A stretch of DNA of 64,000 nucleotides from Leuctra nigra. Taxonomy: Eukaryota; Arthropoda; Insecta; Plecoptera; Leuctridae. The position numbers and the translations under genes were made by a program. Every line of letters begins with the position of its first letter. The first letter of the stretch is position 1. Under the pieces are notes generated by a model, which made no database searches, was not told the DNA's origin, and saw only the letters and a list, made by a program, of their open reading frames with translations. Location: positions 4,278,001 to 4,342,000 of the forward strand of contig OW203770.1 of assembly GCA_934045905.1 (NCBI GenBank), read 5' to 3'. Positions 43,701 through 55,420 of the stretch are shown here, one piece after another.

Positions 43701-46700
43701 AAGGCGCGATGCAGGCAAGGTGCTGGCCATACGGCATAATGCTGGCTACTTGCTGGCTGCGTGAAGGCCAGGACTCTGGCAAGGTGAAGGCTGAGTGCTG
43801 GCCAGCCGGTACAGGCAACGTTCTGGCCAAAGCGACACATTTTTACTGGGCCGGTACCGGCCACGGCTTTTGGCCGGTACCGGGCCAGTACTGGCCAGAG
43901 CAATTGGCCGGTACCGGCAGCATGCTGGCAGCACTTTGGGTGTTTACTGGGTACTGATTAAAACCGCCCAAAAATACTGTTTTCACGGCCCTCTAGCTCG
44001 CAAAGGGCGTAACCTATTGTTTCCAAATTTGGTATATGGTGGGGTGGGCCATAGCTCGAAATTATGAGATTTCGCAACAATGTGAGATTTCCCAATTTTA
44101 AGATCCAGTAGGCCGAAAATGCCACTTTGATGCTTACAGTAAAAGTGGGTTTGCTCCAGCCTTTATATGAGAGTGCGTGCGCGCCGTACGACTTGGCTGG
44201 CGTGGAGCGACCGCTCCACTAGATATAATAATAATTAGTGCTAGGATGTTTAGGACCTATGTAACGTCCAAAAGGCAGGCTAATAGTACCTTAAAACGAT
44301 TATTAAAAAAGGCCAACAATTAAAGTGTTTAAATTTTATGGTATGTAATTTTCGTCAACATATTATAATTCGATTTATCAGTTTATGAGTTGGACATGGA
44401 ATAATATATTAAAATATTGTATGAATGTGTCAATGTATCAAGTGTCAATTGTTGATGGCCATCCACACGGTGGATGGAAATTGTATGGACTGGTCTCTAG
44501 ACCAAAATTCATAAAATTGTTGTAAATTGCAACAAACATTTCATAATATTTTCCCCAATAACTTAAAAAAAGGACAAAAAGACCTTAAAATAGTAATGAA
44601 CTGGAATGTCCCGTCTTACCCTGCTAGCCGGGCACTTGCTAGAGCAAGATATTACATCCACGAATGAGATGCCTCGTGTAGTTTTCAGGTTACACAGTAT
44701 GTCGTCTTCCAAGCCTCTCTCAAGGTCAATCTAGAACAATCATGACATTAAAGTTATATGTTGTAAAATTATGATTTTGCAATAGTACTATAATGTCGTA
44801 AAAAAATACCTATATATTTCTTTTTTATTATTAAGTTTCATTTATTTAAATCGTTTTGTAAAAGTTCATTGCTGTGTTTACATGCTAAATATGATATTTT
44901 TCTTCATAATACCCATTATTCATTATTCATAATACCTACTACAATTATTTCAGTTGAAAATCAGCTACCTGCCACATTAAATAAATGCAATAGAAACTGG
45001 GTAATTCCATTCTACCTCATCTAAAGTCGTTGTGCCAAGAATTTTGATTTTAGTATATTATGCACAGTTGTTCCTACATACAAGTTGATGTCAAATCTCT
45101 AGTTTCAATTGGTTCCAAGTCACCCTTCTCAAATTACACATAAACAAAGATGGCGCGGGCGGCAAAGTCGGGGTTTTTAATATATGCTTTTCAAGATAAC
45201 AGTATAACAGGACGCGATCTTTGCGAAATTTTGTTAATGAAAGATCATTCTAGAAATATATTCAATCTTGCTGCATATGGAACCCTTCATAATGTAATTT
45301 ACCCCCAAACTCGGGAAATAATCTTAAATTTTGTCAATATTTGAGACTATTGTAAGAACGAAATGATGGTTCAAACATAATTTTAGTTTAGTTTCACCTT
45401 ACATGTGGCAATAGGTTTTCAATCTATAGTTTTTAGTTTTTATGAATACACTTCTACGAAAAATGTGGAAAAACACTAATTATTTCCAAAAAAGTGACAT
45501 TTTTGGTACCATTTTTCCCTGGTGGCGGGGCTGGTGGAGGGGGGGGGGGGCAGATGTGTGGGAAAAAAAACTTTGTTAAAGACTGTGTCACAGAAGATGT
45601 TCAATAAATGTGGCCGTGTAAAACGGGCTTTATAGATTGCATCATAAGTGTTGTGTTCCATTTATGGCACTAAAAGATTACTTTGTAACACAAAAATATG
45701 TTGCCAGAAACAATGAAAGTTAAAATTAATAAATTTTTAGACTAGCAAAATTTTCATCCTTCTCCTTCGCATCAAACCGTAACTATAGTCCGCTTCAACG
45801 CATGACGCTCGACTTACAATTAGCATGCATCTGTAATAGCATAGACATTGTATACTTATAGCCTTCGGCTAAGGCTATACAATAGGGAATACACTTATCA
45901 ATTAGATTTCAGAATAATAGTTATTTTATTCAAGTTAAGATGTTGCTGAACACAGATATAGTATTATTTTTGTTGTGAGACGAATAGTTTTCGAGAAATT
46001 CAGTTACAAAGTTTGATAATTTTCTTACAATTTTAAAACAGGAAAATTGACAATGACATCACAATTCGCTATATTCCCATGGCAACAAAGAAATCACCAT
46101 GGCAACACATTGTTAGAGATTTGGAAATGACATCACAACCCTGATTCTCGTTGCTTGCCGTTTTTCCCGCCAAAATATCCCATGACATTTCAATTTGATT
46201 TTTATGAATGAAAATTTTAAATTTCGCTGGTGATAAGTGTGTTTGCCATTGTTATTTGTGTTGATATTTACAAATTAACAAGAATAAAATTTCATGTGAC
46301 TTCACTATTGTCTATGGTAATAGTTAACAGATTGTGCGTCTTCTCGACATTTTGGCGACATAAAATACGCTTCTTGAACAATATAATTCTAAAATTTAAA
46401 AGTTTAATAAGAATAATCATCCGCTTTTAGTTCAAAAAAAAATATTATATAAAAATCACGGAAATTATAGTCTAAAATGGATGAAAATTAGTTTTTATTT
46501 GCCATTTGCCCGAAAGCTGTTTTTGTACACAGACGTGTTTTCCCACGTAAACGTAATCGTGTGTTACTTCTATAAGTGAAATTAATAATATTTTAATTAA
46601 ATATTATGATTTGAAATAGCTCTTTATGTGTTTATATAGGAATTATAGTATAACATTATACATGCCGAAAATATAGAAATTATAGGAAATATAGTGTGTT

Positions 46701-47444
46701 TCTGCTTTTAAGATAATGAAGTAAAATGTTTACTGTATATTTATCAAAATACACGAGAAGATAAGAGCACTTTTAAATTAATACCAATTTGCATTTTTTG
46801 TCTGGGGCTTAACGTCGCACTGTTCTGCAGCGAGGCTAATGGCGGCGGATGAATGATTATGAAGATGATCGGGAGATGATGGTGAAGAGTAGGTAAGGTT
46901 GGAAGGTGGGAAGGAGGCCGTCGTGGCCTATTAGTAGGGTACCTTCCCAGCATTTGCCTGTCGACTGAGGGAAAACCACGAAAAAACCCCAGTCAGGAAG
47001 GACGGCCGCGGGAATCGAACCCGGGCCTCCGGAATACAAGTTAAGAGCGTTACCACTCACCCAACCTGTAAATGCAATTTTTTTGTAAATTCAATTTATT
47101 ATTATCAAAATTAATTTTTATTGGATAATATTTTTTCTTAATTTGAAAAATTATTAAAAGGGACCACCATAAAATTGTACAAAAGTGATTTTAAATTGAT
47201 CTCCATATCTCCTCAATACATAGTAAATAGTCATACATTAAGGTAATATTTCCTGAAAAAAGGGTACATAAAGATTAAAGATATACAGCAGTGTTAGTAT
47301 ATAGAGCGTATACAATCTCACCTTAAAATATTCAACTCCTGTCTTCTTGAACAATTCATCAAGAGTTAGAAAGACTTTTGGATCTCTGTGATGTTCCAGT
47401 CTTCGATCTTCTTCAGATGAATCCATATACCAAACCAAGACCAT
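40625..47444 (-). CDS. ADI1: Acireductone dioxygenase (methionine salvage), four exons
   Basis: The enzyme oxidises acireductone with O2 to the keto acid precursor of methionine plus formate (the Fe form), in the cytosol and nucleus. Joining exons 47444-47322, 44730-44620, 42291-42112 and 40762-40625 (all phase 0) gives 183 residues; animal ADI1 is about 179. Visible landmarks: N-terminal [20 protein letters not shown], the cupin metal site [11 protein letters not shown] (His86, His88, Glu92), [25 protein letters not shown] (His131, the fourth ligand), and C-terminal [16 protein letters not shown]. All four ligands are intact. The third residue of exon 1 and the GT/AG borders fix the start at the first ATG after the TATA region. 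The gene spans 6.8 kb, nearly all of it intronic transposons. The C-terminal tail after the conserved NRPA motif is somewhat longer than usual. Confidence 0.94.
41090..42100 (+). mobile_element. Diverged copy of the 59.2-kb TTAA element, split by a hAT MITE
   Basis: 'CAGTTTAGCAAAGACTTCTC', 'CTACGCAGAAAAGAACTGC', 'TTGCACCTAAATATTCTCAA' and, after the insertion, 'TTTTGATCGGATGTAGAGAA' align with 59.27-59.81 kb. The terminal repeats are lost. The short frame at 41043-41297 is part of this repeat, not a gene. Confidence 0.75.
41589..42052. mobile_element. hAT MITE inside the TTAA-element copy
   Basis: Ends CAGGGACCGGCAACC and GGTTGCCGACCCCCG. The flanks ACATAGAT and TCATAAGT are imperfect, but the uninterrupted copy at 59776-59783 reads TCATAGGT, giving the pre-insertion site directly. 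The interior holds three 'TTGTGCCCCGCAGGGCGTTT'-like repeats. Confidence 0.82.
42112..42291 (-). CDS. ADI1: ADI1 exon 3, cupin core
   Basis: Sixty codons between TTTCTTTAAG and AAT/GTAAGT, carrying all four metal ligands (HLH, E, and H of IYHRF). The donor is followed within about 17 bp by remnants of a TTAA-type element. Confidence 0.94.
42510..42630 (+). repeat. Repeat F, left part
   Basis: 'AGACGCCAAAAGTGCACA' and 'ATCGGTTCAGCCGT.AGGCTGTGG' match 57.01-57.10 kb. The repeat resumes after the 1.3-kb TIR element. Confidence 0.7.
42631..43951. mobile_element. 1.3-kb TIR element with GC-rich subterminal repeats
   Basis: Ends CCCAGTAAACAC and GTGTTTACTGGG. Both ends carry about 300 bp of palindromic motifs (GGCCAGTACTGGCC, GGCCGGTACCGGCC, 'ATGCTGGC', 'GGCCAGCC'), and the middle is AT-rich. 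It sits inside repeat F. Several short frames across the ends are repeat translations. Dense subterminal repeats of this kind are usual transposase binding sites; the superfamily is unclear and no TSD is certain. Confidence 0.8.
43357..43435 (+). repeat. tRNA-like sequence inside the TIR element
   Basis: A-box-like 'TGGTCGTGTGGG' and B-box 'GAGTTCGATTCC' with tRNA-like spacing. I could not build a convincing acceptor stem, so it is more likely SINE-derived than a tRNA gene. Confidence 0.4.
43968..44225 (+). repeat. Repeat F, right part
   Basis: 'CCTCTAGCTCGCAAAGGGCG', 'CCCAAATTTGGTATATG'-type, 'TGGGCCATAGCTCGAAATTA' and 'GTGGAGCGACCGCTCCACTA' match 57.17-57.44 kb. The last piece is itself a palindrome. 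Confidence 0.8.
44620..44730 (-). CDS. ADI1: ADI1 exon 2
   Basis: Thirty-seven codons between TTGTTCTAG and [46 protein letters not shown]. It corresponds to the helical segment before the cupin core (RxYSWMDIITI in relatives). It is too short for an ORF scan but fits in phase on both sides. Confidence 0.9.
44735..46792. other. ADI1 intron 1: AT-rich, repeat G
   Basis: 45.88-46.02 kb ('TCAGAATAATAGTTATTTTA', 'GTATTATTTTTGTTGTGAGA') matches 60.58-60.69 kb in complement (repeat G). A 64-codon + strand frame at 45150 has no recognisable homology. A poly(G) run lies near 45.54 kb. Confidence 0.5.
46793..47070 (-). mobile_element. tRNA-derived SINE in ADI1 intron 1
   Basis: A full copy of the 4.99-5.29 kb family, same orientation ('TTAACGTCGCACTGTTCTGC', 'GGGAATCGAACCCGGGCCTC'). 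The TSD is not clear. Confidence 0.85.
47322..47444 (-). CDS. ADI1: ADI1 exon 1
   Basis: Forty-one codons from ATG to the donor AAG/GTGAGA, encoding [10 protein letters not shown]...[14 protein letters not shown]. It matches the conserved ADI1 N-terminus (WYMD, LxxLxxxGVxYWK). A longer frame upstream would need a GTG start and is not used. Confidence 0.92.
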
Positions 47445-47509
47445 TCTCACAAAATGAAGTAATTAATCAAGAAGCAAGCTAATAAGATACGAACGTGTCT
47501 TGTGCAAAA

Positions 47510-47545
47510 TCCGTTCACTGCAAGAATCACAGAGCTTATATACAG
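47510..47545 (-). promoter_or_regulatory. Candidate ADI1 core promoter
   Basis: On the - strand TATATAAG (47535-47542) is followed about 23 nt later by CAGTGAAC, close to the arthropod initiator TCAGTY, roughly 75 nt before the ATG. The spacing is slightly short for a TATA-Inr pair. Confidence 0.45.
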
Positions 47546-48183
47546 TGAAGAAACTAATTACTCAGTTGTTTTACTTGACATGCGGGTACACTTTCCCCAC
47601 TCCAACACAAGTAGTGCGGTAGCAAGTAGGGACCCCCCCCCCACCCCTTAACCTTGATCACTATAATTCCAAATCATGCTTAGCTAGAGGCTACTCCGAG
47701 TTTAAGCGACGACAGTATTTAAGAAATGACGAAATTGTTAATTTTCTGGCGCCAACCATCCTATTATTGGTATTAAAAATGGTGTCTATATTTTATTTAA
47801 TGGACCAAATGTAGTAGATATAATGTTTTTAACTTGAATTGTTTCATGTAATTATGTTAATTTAGTAATGTTTAACAATGTTTGTATACAATTTTTATTG
47901 TTCTCTGCAAATAAACCAAATACAAATACAAAATTTATTTAACGTGCCAACGTTTCTTCTGTGATGTACATTTATTGGTTTATTGGTTTATTTATTTCCT
48001 TTTTACCTTACAATAATAAATATTCAATGTATTGACCCTTGAAGGCTCAAATTACTTTGACGCACTCGTATCTTAGGGTATTAAGGAAATCATTCCGTAT
48101 AATCAGTGTTGTGATTTGATAATTTGATTTTTTATCTAGATAAAGAAAATGATAACCTACCAGAAATGTATCAAGATAAGATA

Positions 48184-48875
48184 ATTGAGCGAGCGTAGCG
48201 AGCGTCACAACGGTACTCTTATGGCACTTTCTCTGTGTTTTTTTTTTGTGGTCACAGCCCAGGTCAAACCGCTTAAGCAATCGATCTGAAATTTTGTACA
48301 CATACTAAGGTAATCTATGAGGTCCCTGTGATCGTTTTTGAACGGGCTCTGTGATTGGTTCAAATTTAAAAAAATTATCTTTCGATTGGTTGTTTCGATC
48401 AATTTGAAATTTAGCAAAGTCATTTCAACCAACATTTTACCCAATCATAATAAATTTCAGCCAAATCCTCCCATTGGTTCAAATTAGAAACCATTTTACG
48501 GTGATTTTTGTAATTTAAACTAGAACCGATTGACCGACTAACTTAAAACTTCGCATGGTCATTGCTACCAACATTTAAGGTATTTTTGCCAATTTTTAGT
48601 CTAATCTGTAGTTATTTTCAAAAGTTGGTGTCATTTTAGGGTCATTTTATTCCATAATCTAGAAATATTTACGACATTTTCATCCTGGCCTTCTTTAAGC
48701 TTTGCTCCAAGGCCTGTAGAACAGCCAAGCGGTCCACAATTTACAGTAAAACTAGCGCATATCAAATCGGATGCTGTATGAAGGACACATCCTCTAATTG
48801 GTTTAAGTATAAACTAGGAAAACGCTCGGTGTAACGCGTTGATGAGCGAGCACCGACACGCACGACATCGCCAAT
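48184..48875 (+). repeat. 'AACGCGTTGATGAGCGAGC' repeat, copy 2
   Basis: Runs from 'GAGCGAGCGTAGCGAGCGTC' to 'AACGCGTTGATGAGCGAGC'. The interior matches 8.41-8.91 kb in complement and 49.44-50.35 kb ('GACCATGCGAAGTTT' in complement). Confidence 0.65.
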
Positions 48876-49439
48876 CATAGCACGATCCATTCAATCAAAG
48901 ATAACTTCCTATACATTATTTATTACCAATTTTCCTTGCAACTTTTCATAAACACTCTGGATCAATTAAATAACAGATTATTGTACTGATATTTTTCCAT
49001 CAATCTCTTTGGACAGATATTCAAACACTTAAAACAGCAATAAGTCTGTAAATTCTTGACCGATTGTGCTGGAAATGTGTAAAATATGATGTTATCTAGT
49101 CAAAACGTCGTTTTCATAACTGTGAAACACAATCCATATCGTAAAATAAATTATTTTAGATAAGGTATACCTATACCTATGTATATGAAATACCTACATT
49201 ACATTTTAACTACATTATGTATTGCAATATGATCAACTAAGAAAAGAATCTGTCTTACTTGATATTGAGAATAGCCATCTATAAACTTTGCTTTGCTACA
49301 TAGAGCAACCCAGAATGCAGTGGAATTTCTGTTTTGAAATTTCATTTCTGACAGTTATTAAAACTGTCAATAAGTGCATCTATGTTCTTGACTGGTAGGG
49401 CTGAAAATTTGTAAAATAAGAGACAATGTTGGTCTGAAC

Positions 49440-50350
49440 GACCATGCAAAATATGAGTTTGATTGATCAGATTAATCGAAGACCATTTGATAGGTCAAAT
49501 GGTGGTGTGGCTATAGGCCGTTTTAAATTAAGTATACAAATGAAAAATATTGGTGCCAATCCTTGCTAAGTTTTAAGTTGCCAATCCTTGCTAAGTTTTA
49601 AGTTGATCGATTAAACCTTTATGATTGAACGGTTCCTTGTTAATTTTCAAAAATCACAGGATTTCGTTCAAAAAATATACCTGGGACCACCCATATGATA
49701 TGATATGTAGTGTGTGTACACAATATCAGATCAATCTGTTGAACGGTCATTATTAGTCACCACGTTTAAAACGTTAAAAAACGTTAAAAAACGTTTAGTC
49801 GTTTAAAACTTTCTGCTCTAACTACCTTGCCTTGTAGATTCGAAGTCGCCGTGAATTTGACAGCCAACACGCAAAATGTCCCTAAAATGACAAAAACTTT
49901 TGAAAATAACGACAGATTAGAGTGAAAATTGGCAAAAATACCTTAAATGTTGGTACCAATGACCATGCGAAGTTTTTAGTTGGTCGGTCAATCGGTTCCA
50001 GTTTAAATTTCAAAAATCACAGGAAAAATGGTTTCAAATTTGAACCAATTGGAGGATTTGGCTGAATTATTTTTTGATTGGGTACAATGTTGGTTGCAAT
50101 AACTTTGCTAAATTTCAAATTGATCGAACCAACCAATCGAAAGATAATTTTTATAAAATTTGAACCAATCACAGGATCTCGTTCAGAAAAGATCCCAGGG
50201 ATCGCATAGATTACGTTAGTATGTGTACAAAATTTCAGATCGATTGGTTGTGCGGTTTGACCTGGGCAGTGCAGGCAAAAAAACAAACAAAAAAACACAC
50301 AGAGAAAGTGCCATAAGAGTACCGTGGTGACGCTCGCTACGCTCGCTCAA
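49440..50350 (-). repeat. 'AACGCGTTGATGAGCGAGC' repeat family, copy 3
   Basis: 'CAATGACCATGCGAAGTTTT', 'GGCAAAAATACCTTAAATGT' and 'GTGACGCTCGCTACGCTCGC' are shared with the other copies. The stretch just before it (49.36-49.44 kb) is the empty counterpart of the 4.98-kb SINE site. Confidence 0.6.
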
Positions 50351-51754
50351 TAATATCTTCTGATTGGTCGACAATCAAAATGTTCCGATTAAGTTCAAAT
50401 TTTGCATGGTGATCAAGACCAACATAATCGAAAATTTTACACATTGTAAGCCCAATCAGTCAAGTATTAATTGTCATTTTACGAGTTTAGTATGGGTTGT
50501 CAAAAGCTGGAAAATGTATGTAGGAAAGTCACGACACAATGGATCTGATATTCATACGGAGTATTTATATAGAGATTGGAAAGTTGTAGAGAAAATCGTC
50601 TTGTGCCGTGTCGTGCATCGTTACTATGGCGATGTTGCATGTCAATGTTCTGTGCTCGCTCATCAACGCGTTACACTGAGCGTTTTCCTAGTAGATAAGT
50701 TTCCAAGAAATCATCTAGATAATAGATAAAGATAAAAAATTATTACCTAGATAATTGTAATAGATCATAGATAATAGATAATATGTCTACTGATTAGTTT
50801 TAATTTTGTATAATTTAATTATGAGTGCGTATTTTGGTAAAATTGTGACATGTTTAGAATTCACCCACTTCTAATATTGAAACCTGATTTATTATTGTTA
50901 TTTGCTATTTTTTTGATATGATTTTTTTTTTGTATTACTATAATGTGTGTATTTTCCTTTTTCTTTGCACATTTGTTTGAAACTCCGTAAATGCGTTCTA
51001 TGTTACTGTTTTTATTTTTTTGAATCATCTCCACAGATGAGCTACATGTAGCTTTGTGGAATTATGTATTTGTATTATTTTCTAGTTATTAATAAAGGAG
51101 TTAAAAAAAGTTAATTTTTTTACCAAATACTACTGTTCCCTAATTATTTTCGAATCCTAAATTCGGAATTCGATATTTTTAAAAATGGGGCCGTCAAAAC
51201 AAGCCATCTAATGCGACTAAACGGAGATGATTTTCCTTTTTCATATCATCTGACATTTGAGGCTCATGCATGTTCATGCACTCAATGCATTTTGAATTTT
51301 ATATTTTTTATCTAGATAATTGCCAATAGATAACATTATTTTTATCTAGATAAAGATAACCAATTATTTAATTATCTAGATAAGATAATAGATAAAAATA
51401 ACTATCTAGATAATTATCTATCCAAATTATTTTTTATACTGTTGCTTAATAACGTTTATTACGAAGTTTATATACGTCGTGTATAACGTGTTGTGTAGTA
51501 TATCTAGTTACGTATATATAGTTACGACGTGTAGTATATCTGATTGTTTTTCTTAGTTCGTTAGAAGTTTTTGCTGAGTGGGTAGGTATCTGAAGAAGAG
51601 TACGAAATTGTACTTGAAACGTCGTTATAAACGTTATATTAAGCAACAGTCTTTCTCTAAAAAAGAATATGGATAAATGTGACTGTGAAAATTTAAATTT
51701 ACATATAATTATCTATATAATTTTATCTAGATAAGTCACAACACTGCTTATAAT

Positions 51755-53380
51755 TAGGTTTTAAAGGTAGGTATTATGTTACATTTAACAATAGAATAGA
51801 CAATGGGCAATTGATAATTGAAATTGTCCAGTGTTGAATAAATAAATATAGAAATACAGATAATAGGTATAGAATAAATATACAGATATACAGATATCAT
51901 CAGGGCAAATAAAATATAATAACTTATAGGAATCCTGCTCGTGATGTCATCTCTCCAAGGTCTGTAGAAATGTTTCAGTGAGCCATCTAGCGTTAAAAAG
52001 TAGCAACACTGCCAGGGTATATCTCAAACAGTTGGTTGACATTTCAAATTTTCCTTTCTAAATAGAGTACTAGAGTGCCACGCCCACTAGGCACTTCCGG
52101 ATTATTTCTGGATTTCTTCTTATGGAAAATAACATGGGGACTAACTTCGATTGCTGGTCATTTATAAACAAAACAGAGTTAAGATAATCGCAATACACCA
52201 CCATTAACTTCAATCTTTCATTTATAATATTATGTCGACACATCTCTTCAAATATATACAAAATTTAAACTGTTTAAGTTATTAAACAGCTCCAAAGTGC
52301 GACGTTGCAATCTACATCAATAATATATTGTAACACGGCGCAGCGCGATGTCCTGGGAAGCGAGTTGGCAACTGCGACTTTACAAAAATGAAAAACAAAT
52401 GAAACAATTTTCAACAATGCTGCCAGACCTTGCACGTCAATTTTCGATTGTTGACGAAAAGTAAACAAAATTGAAGTATTTCTGTGCTCCTCGAGTTTAT
52501 GCACTGAATCAAGTTCATTATAGTTATTTTAATTTCAGGATACCATAAAACGAGATGTAATGAGCTGTTGAAATGTAGACTGACAGTTCATTGTAACTAC
52601 ATCTTGCACCGGTGTACATTTTCGTGACGTCATACCCTGTGTAGTGTGTTGTTTAACTTGGAACAGATTAAATTTTGTTTATATTTGAAGAGATGTGTTG
52701 ACATACTACTAGGAAAACGCTCTGAGTAACGCGTTGATGAGCGAGCACGGATACGGCGCAATACCTCGAACCGAAATCTAGTCGGGCGCTAGCTCGACGC
52801 TGCCAAGCACCGCTCTAATACAACGTGCGAGCTACTACCAGACTTATACTGCAAGCGCTTCGGGCCCGATTTCGGGGTGTAAGTACGCATGCAAGCATTT
52901 AGAAATAAAAGTTGAAAACCATGGTTATCGGGTATATTTAGCCACCTGACAACACCTAACCAAATATCAAAGTGCTGCGATCATCCCTTCGGGGTGAATT
53001 TTGGGCCTCAAACATGCAAGGATTGACTTTCATGTTAGTTAGTTAGTTAGTTAGTTAGGCACGGTCAATTTGTTTGCCCCTCTCCACAGGTTGAACGGTT
53101 TGTCCTAGAGAGTTGAAATTTGGCAGAGACATAGAGTCATATTTATAGCAGTGCCCTTTGAAAGAAAATCTGAAACATTTTGACCGGAAGTGAAGTTATT
53201 ACAATTTTAAATTTTAAATATTTTAAAAGTCAAACGGGTCCATCGAGAGTTTTGAAATTTGGCAACAATAAAGACAATGTATTGCTAGACACTCCACTTC
53301 AAGAAAAATCAATAAATTTAAACCGGAAGTGGGAAAATTATCAATATTTACGTTCCGCCCTTCTTCTTTGATACACTAAA
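51755..53380. other. Intergenic DNA, no gene recognised
   Basis: AT-rich to about 52.7 kb, then one copy of the 'CTAGGAAAACGCTC' / 'AACGCGTTGATGAGCGAGC' motif, a moderately GC-rich piece to 53.0 kb, and an (AGTT)n run near 53036. 'TTGAAATTTGGCA' appears twice at 53.1-53.3 kb, suggesting further degenerate repeats. Confidence 0.45.
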
Positions 53381-53387
53381 CAGCGGC

Positions 53388-53475
53388 TCTAATTCCCATC
53401 GGACTGATAGCTCATGTAAGGAAGGCAGCTGGCTTCGACATCTGCATAACACGTTCGATTCCCGATCCCGGAAAA
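53388..53475 (+). repeat. tRNA-like module
   Basis: 'GACTGATAGCTCATGTAAGG' (A-box region) and 'ACGTTCGATTCCCGATCCCG' (B-box region), followed by a T run that could terminate pol III. It resembles the modules in the adjacent tandem duplication; probably a SINE head. Confidence 0.45.
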
Positions 53476-53538
53476 CTTTTTTTTTCATATATTATTTTTT
53501 AATTTGTATAAGCGATGATACCTTCATGGATATATATT

Positions 53539-55420
53539 CAAATGAGAGGTCCAGGGATGCTGTGAAGATCATCAATAGACCGAAACATCGCAATCGCGGC
53601 ACGCCAGTTGCCATCGTGAACACTGAAGATATCAGGGAATCAGGAATTGCGCACGTCGTTTTACGCTCCACCTTTCTTCTTTGATATACTACACAGGTTT
53701 ATATTTCAGTGTGGCGAATTGGCTCGGTCACATGAGGCAAGTGACTTCGATCACGGCGTTGCCGGGTTCGATCCCCGTAACAAACGTTTTATTTTTTATC
53801 TTTTTATTTACTTAAAAAATGTTTAATCTTCTTGTGTATATATTCAAAATGTTAATCCGAATTCATTCAACGATTACATAGCTACTCTTTTTAATATTAT
53901 ACTCATTGGACTCTAGTAATGATTGTCAATGTACACGTTGTACGTAAAGTTGTGCAATAAAACAATTCGTGGTCATGCTAATCAACAGAATCTTGGTGGC
54001 TCAGTTACTAAACTAGAAACCACACAAAAAAGGTTCCATTCCTGGGTGCATAAGGTTGTCACAGCTTTTAATTTATCCGAATTATTTAATTATGTAAAAT
54101 TCAGTTAATTAAGTAAATAGTAAAATTCAGTGAAGGCTCCATAACTAATATTCAGAGTATTAGGTGTTTACAACTTTTCATTTGTCACACTTATTTAATT
54201 ATTTAAAATAGAGTTAATTTGTCAATATTGGTGGCTCAACAAGAAACAAGAACAACACGAAACAAGAAACCACACAAAAAGGCTCCATTACGTGCATCCA
54301 TTACGTGCATTAGGTTCTAAAATTAATTTAATTATTTTAATTATGCTAATTTGTCAATCTTGATGGCTCAGTGACGAAACAATAAACCACACAAAAAGGC
54401 TCCATTACTAGGTATATTAGGTGCTCTTTGCTCCTAATACTCTAAGAGACTAATGCTCTGGTGCTCTGGTACATTTTTAATAAATGAGACTACCAATGGA
54501 TGCTGTGAAGATCATCAATAGACAGAAACATCGCCATCGCGGCACGCCGGTTGCCATCGTGAACAGTGAAGATATCAGGGAAACAGGAATTGCGCACGTC
54601 GTTTTACGCTCTACCTTTCTTCTTTGATATACTACACAGGTTTAATTTCAGTGTGGCGAATTGGCTCGGTCACATGAGGCAAGTGACTTCGATCACGGCG
54701 TTGCCGGGTTCGATCCCCGTAACAAATGTTTGATTTTTTTTATCTTTTTCTTTACTTAAAAAATGTTTAACCTTCTTGTGTATATATTCAAAATGTTAAT
54801 CCGAATACATTCAACGATTACATAGCAACTCTTTTTAATATTATACTCATTGGACTCTAATAATGATTGTCAATGTACACGTTGTACGTAAAGTTGTGCA
54901 ATAAAACAATTCGTGGTCATGCTAATCAACAGCATCTTGGTGGCTCAGTTACTAAACTAGAAACCACACAAAAAAGGCTCCATTACTGGGTGCATAAGGT
55001 TGTCACAGCTTTTAATTTATCCGAATTATTTAATTATGTAAAATTCAGGTAATTTAGTAAATAGTAAAATTCAGTAAAGGCTCCATTACTAATATTCAGT
55101 GTATTACGTGTTTACAACTTTTTATTTGTCACACTTATATATTATTTAAAATAGAGTTAATTTGTCAATATTGGTGGCTCAACAAGAAACAAGAACAACA
55201 CGAAACAAGAAACCACACAAAAAGGCTCCATTACGTGCATCCATTACGTGATCACAACTTTAAGTTTCTAAAATAAATTTAATTATTTTAATTATGCAAA
55301 TTTGTCGATCTTGATGGTTCAGATACGAAACAAGAAACCACACAAAATGGCTCCATTACTAGGTTTATTAGGTGTTTACAACTTAGTAAAAATTATTTCA
55401 TTATTTCAGATGTTGTAATC
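53539..55420 (+). repeat. 944-bp tandem duplication containing tRNA-like modules
   Basis: Two direct copies (boundary near 54483) at high identity: 'GCTGTGAAGATCATCAATAG', 'GAATTGCGCACGTCGTTTTA' and a 61-codon frame recur 944 bp apart. Each copy has a tRNA-like segment ('GCGAATTGGCTCGGTCACAT', then 'GCCGGGTTCGATCCCCGTAA') at 53.70-53.79 and 54.65-54.73 kb. Within each copy are shorter internal repeats of 'GAAACCACACAAAAAGGCTC' and 'CCATTACGTGCAT'. Confidence 0.9.

Larger units (their letters stand above)
48104..51746. mobile_element. 3.6-kb hAT-type composite
   Basis: Ends CAGTGTTGTGA and TCACAACACTG. Flanks CGTATAAT (48096-48103) and CTTATAAT (51747-51754) match at 7 of 8. Both ends carry 'TATCTAGATAA' runs, as in the 16-17 kb element. 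The interior has two copies of the 'AACGCGTTGATGAGCGAGC' repeat and no transposase frame. A composite of two insertions is possible. Confidence 0.65.
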
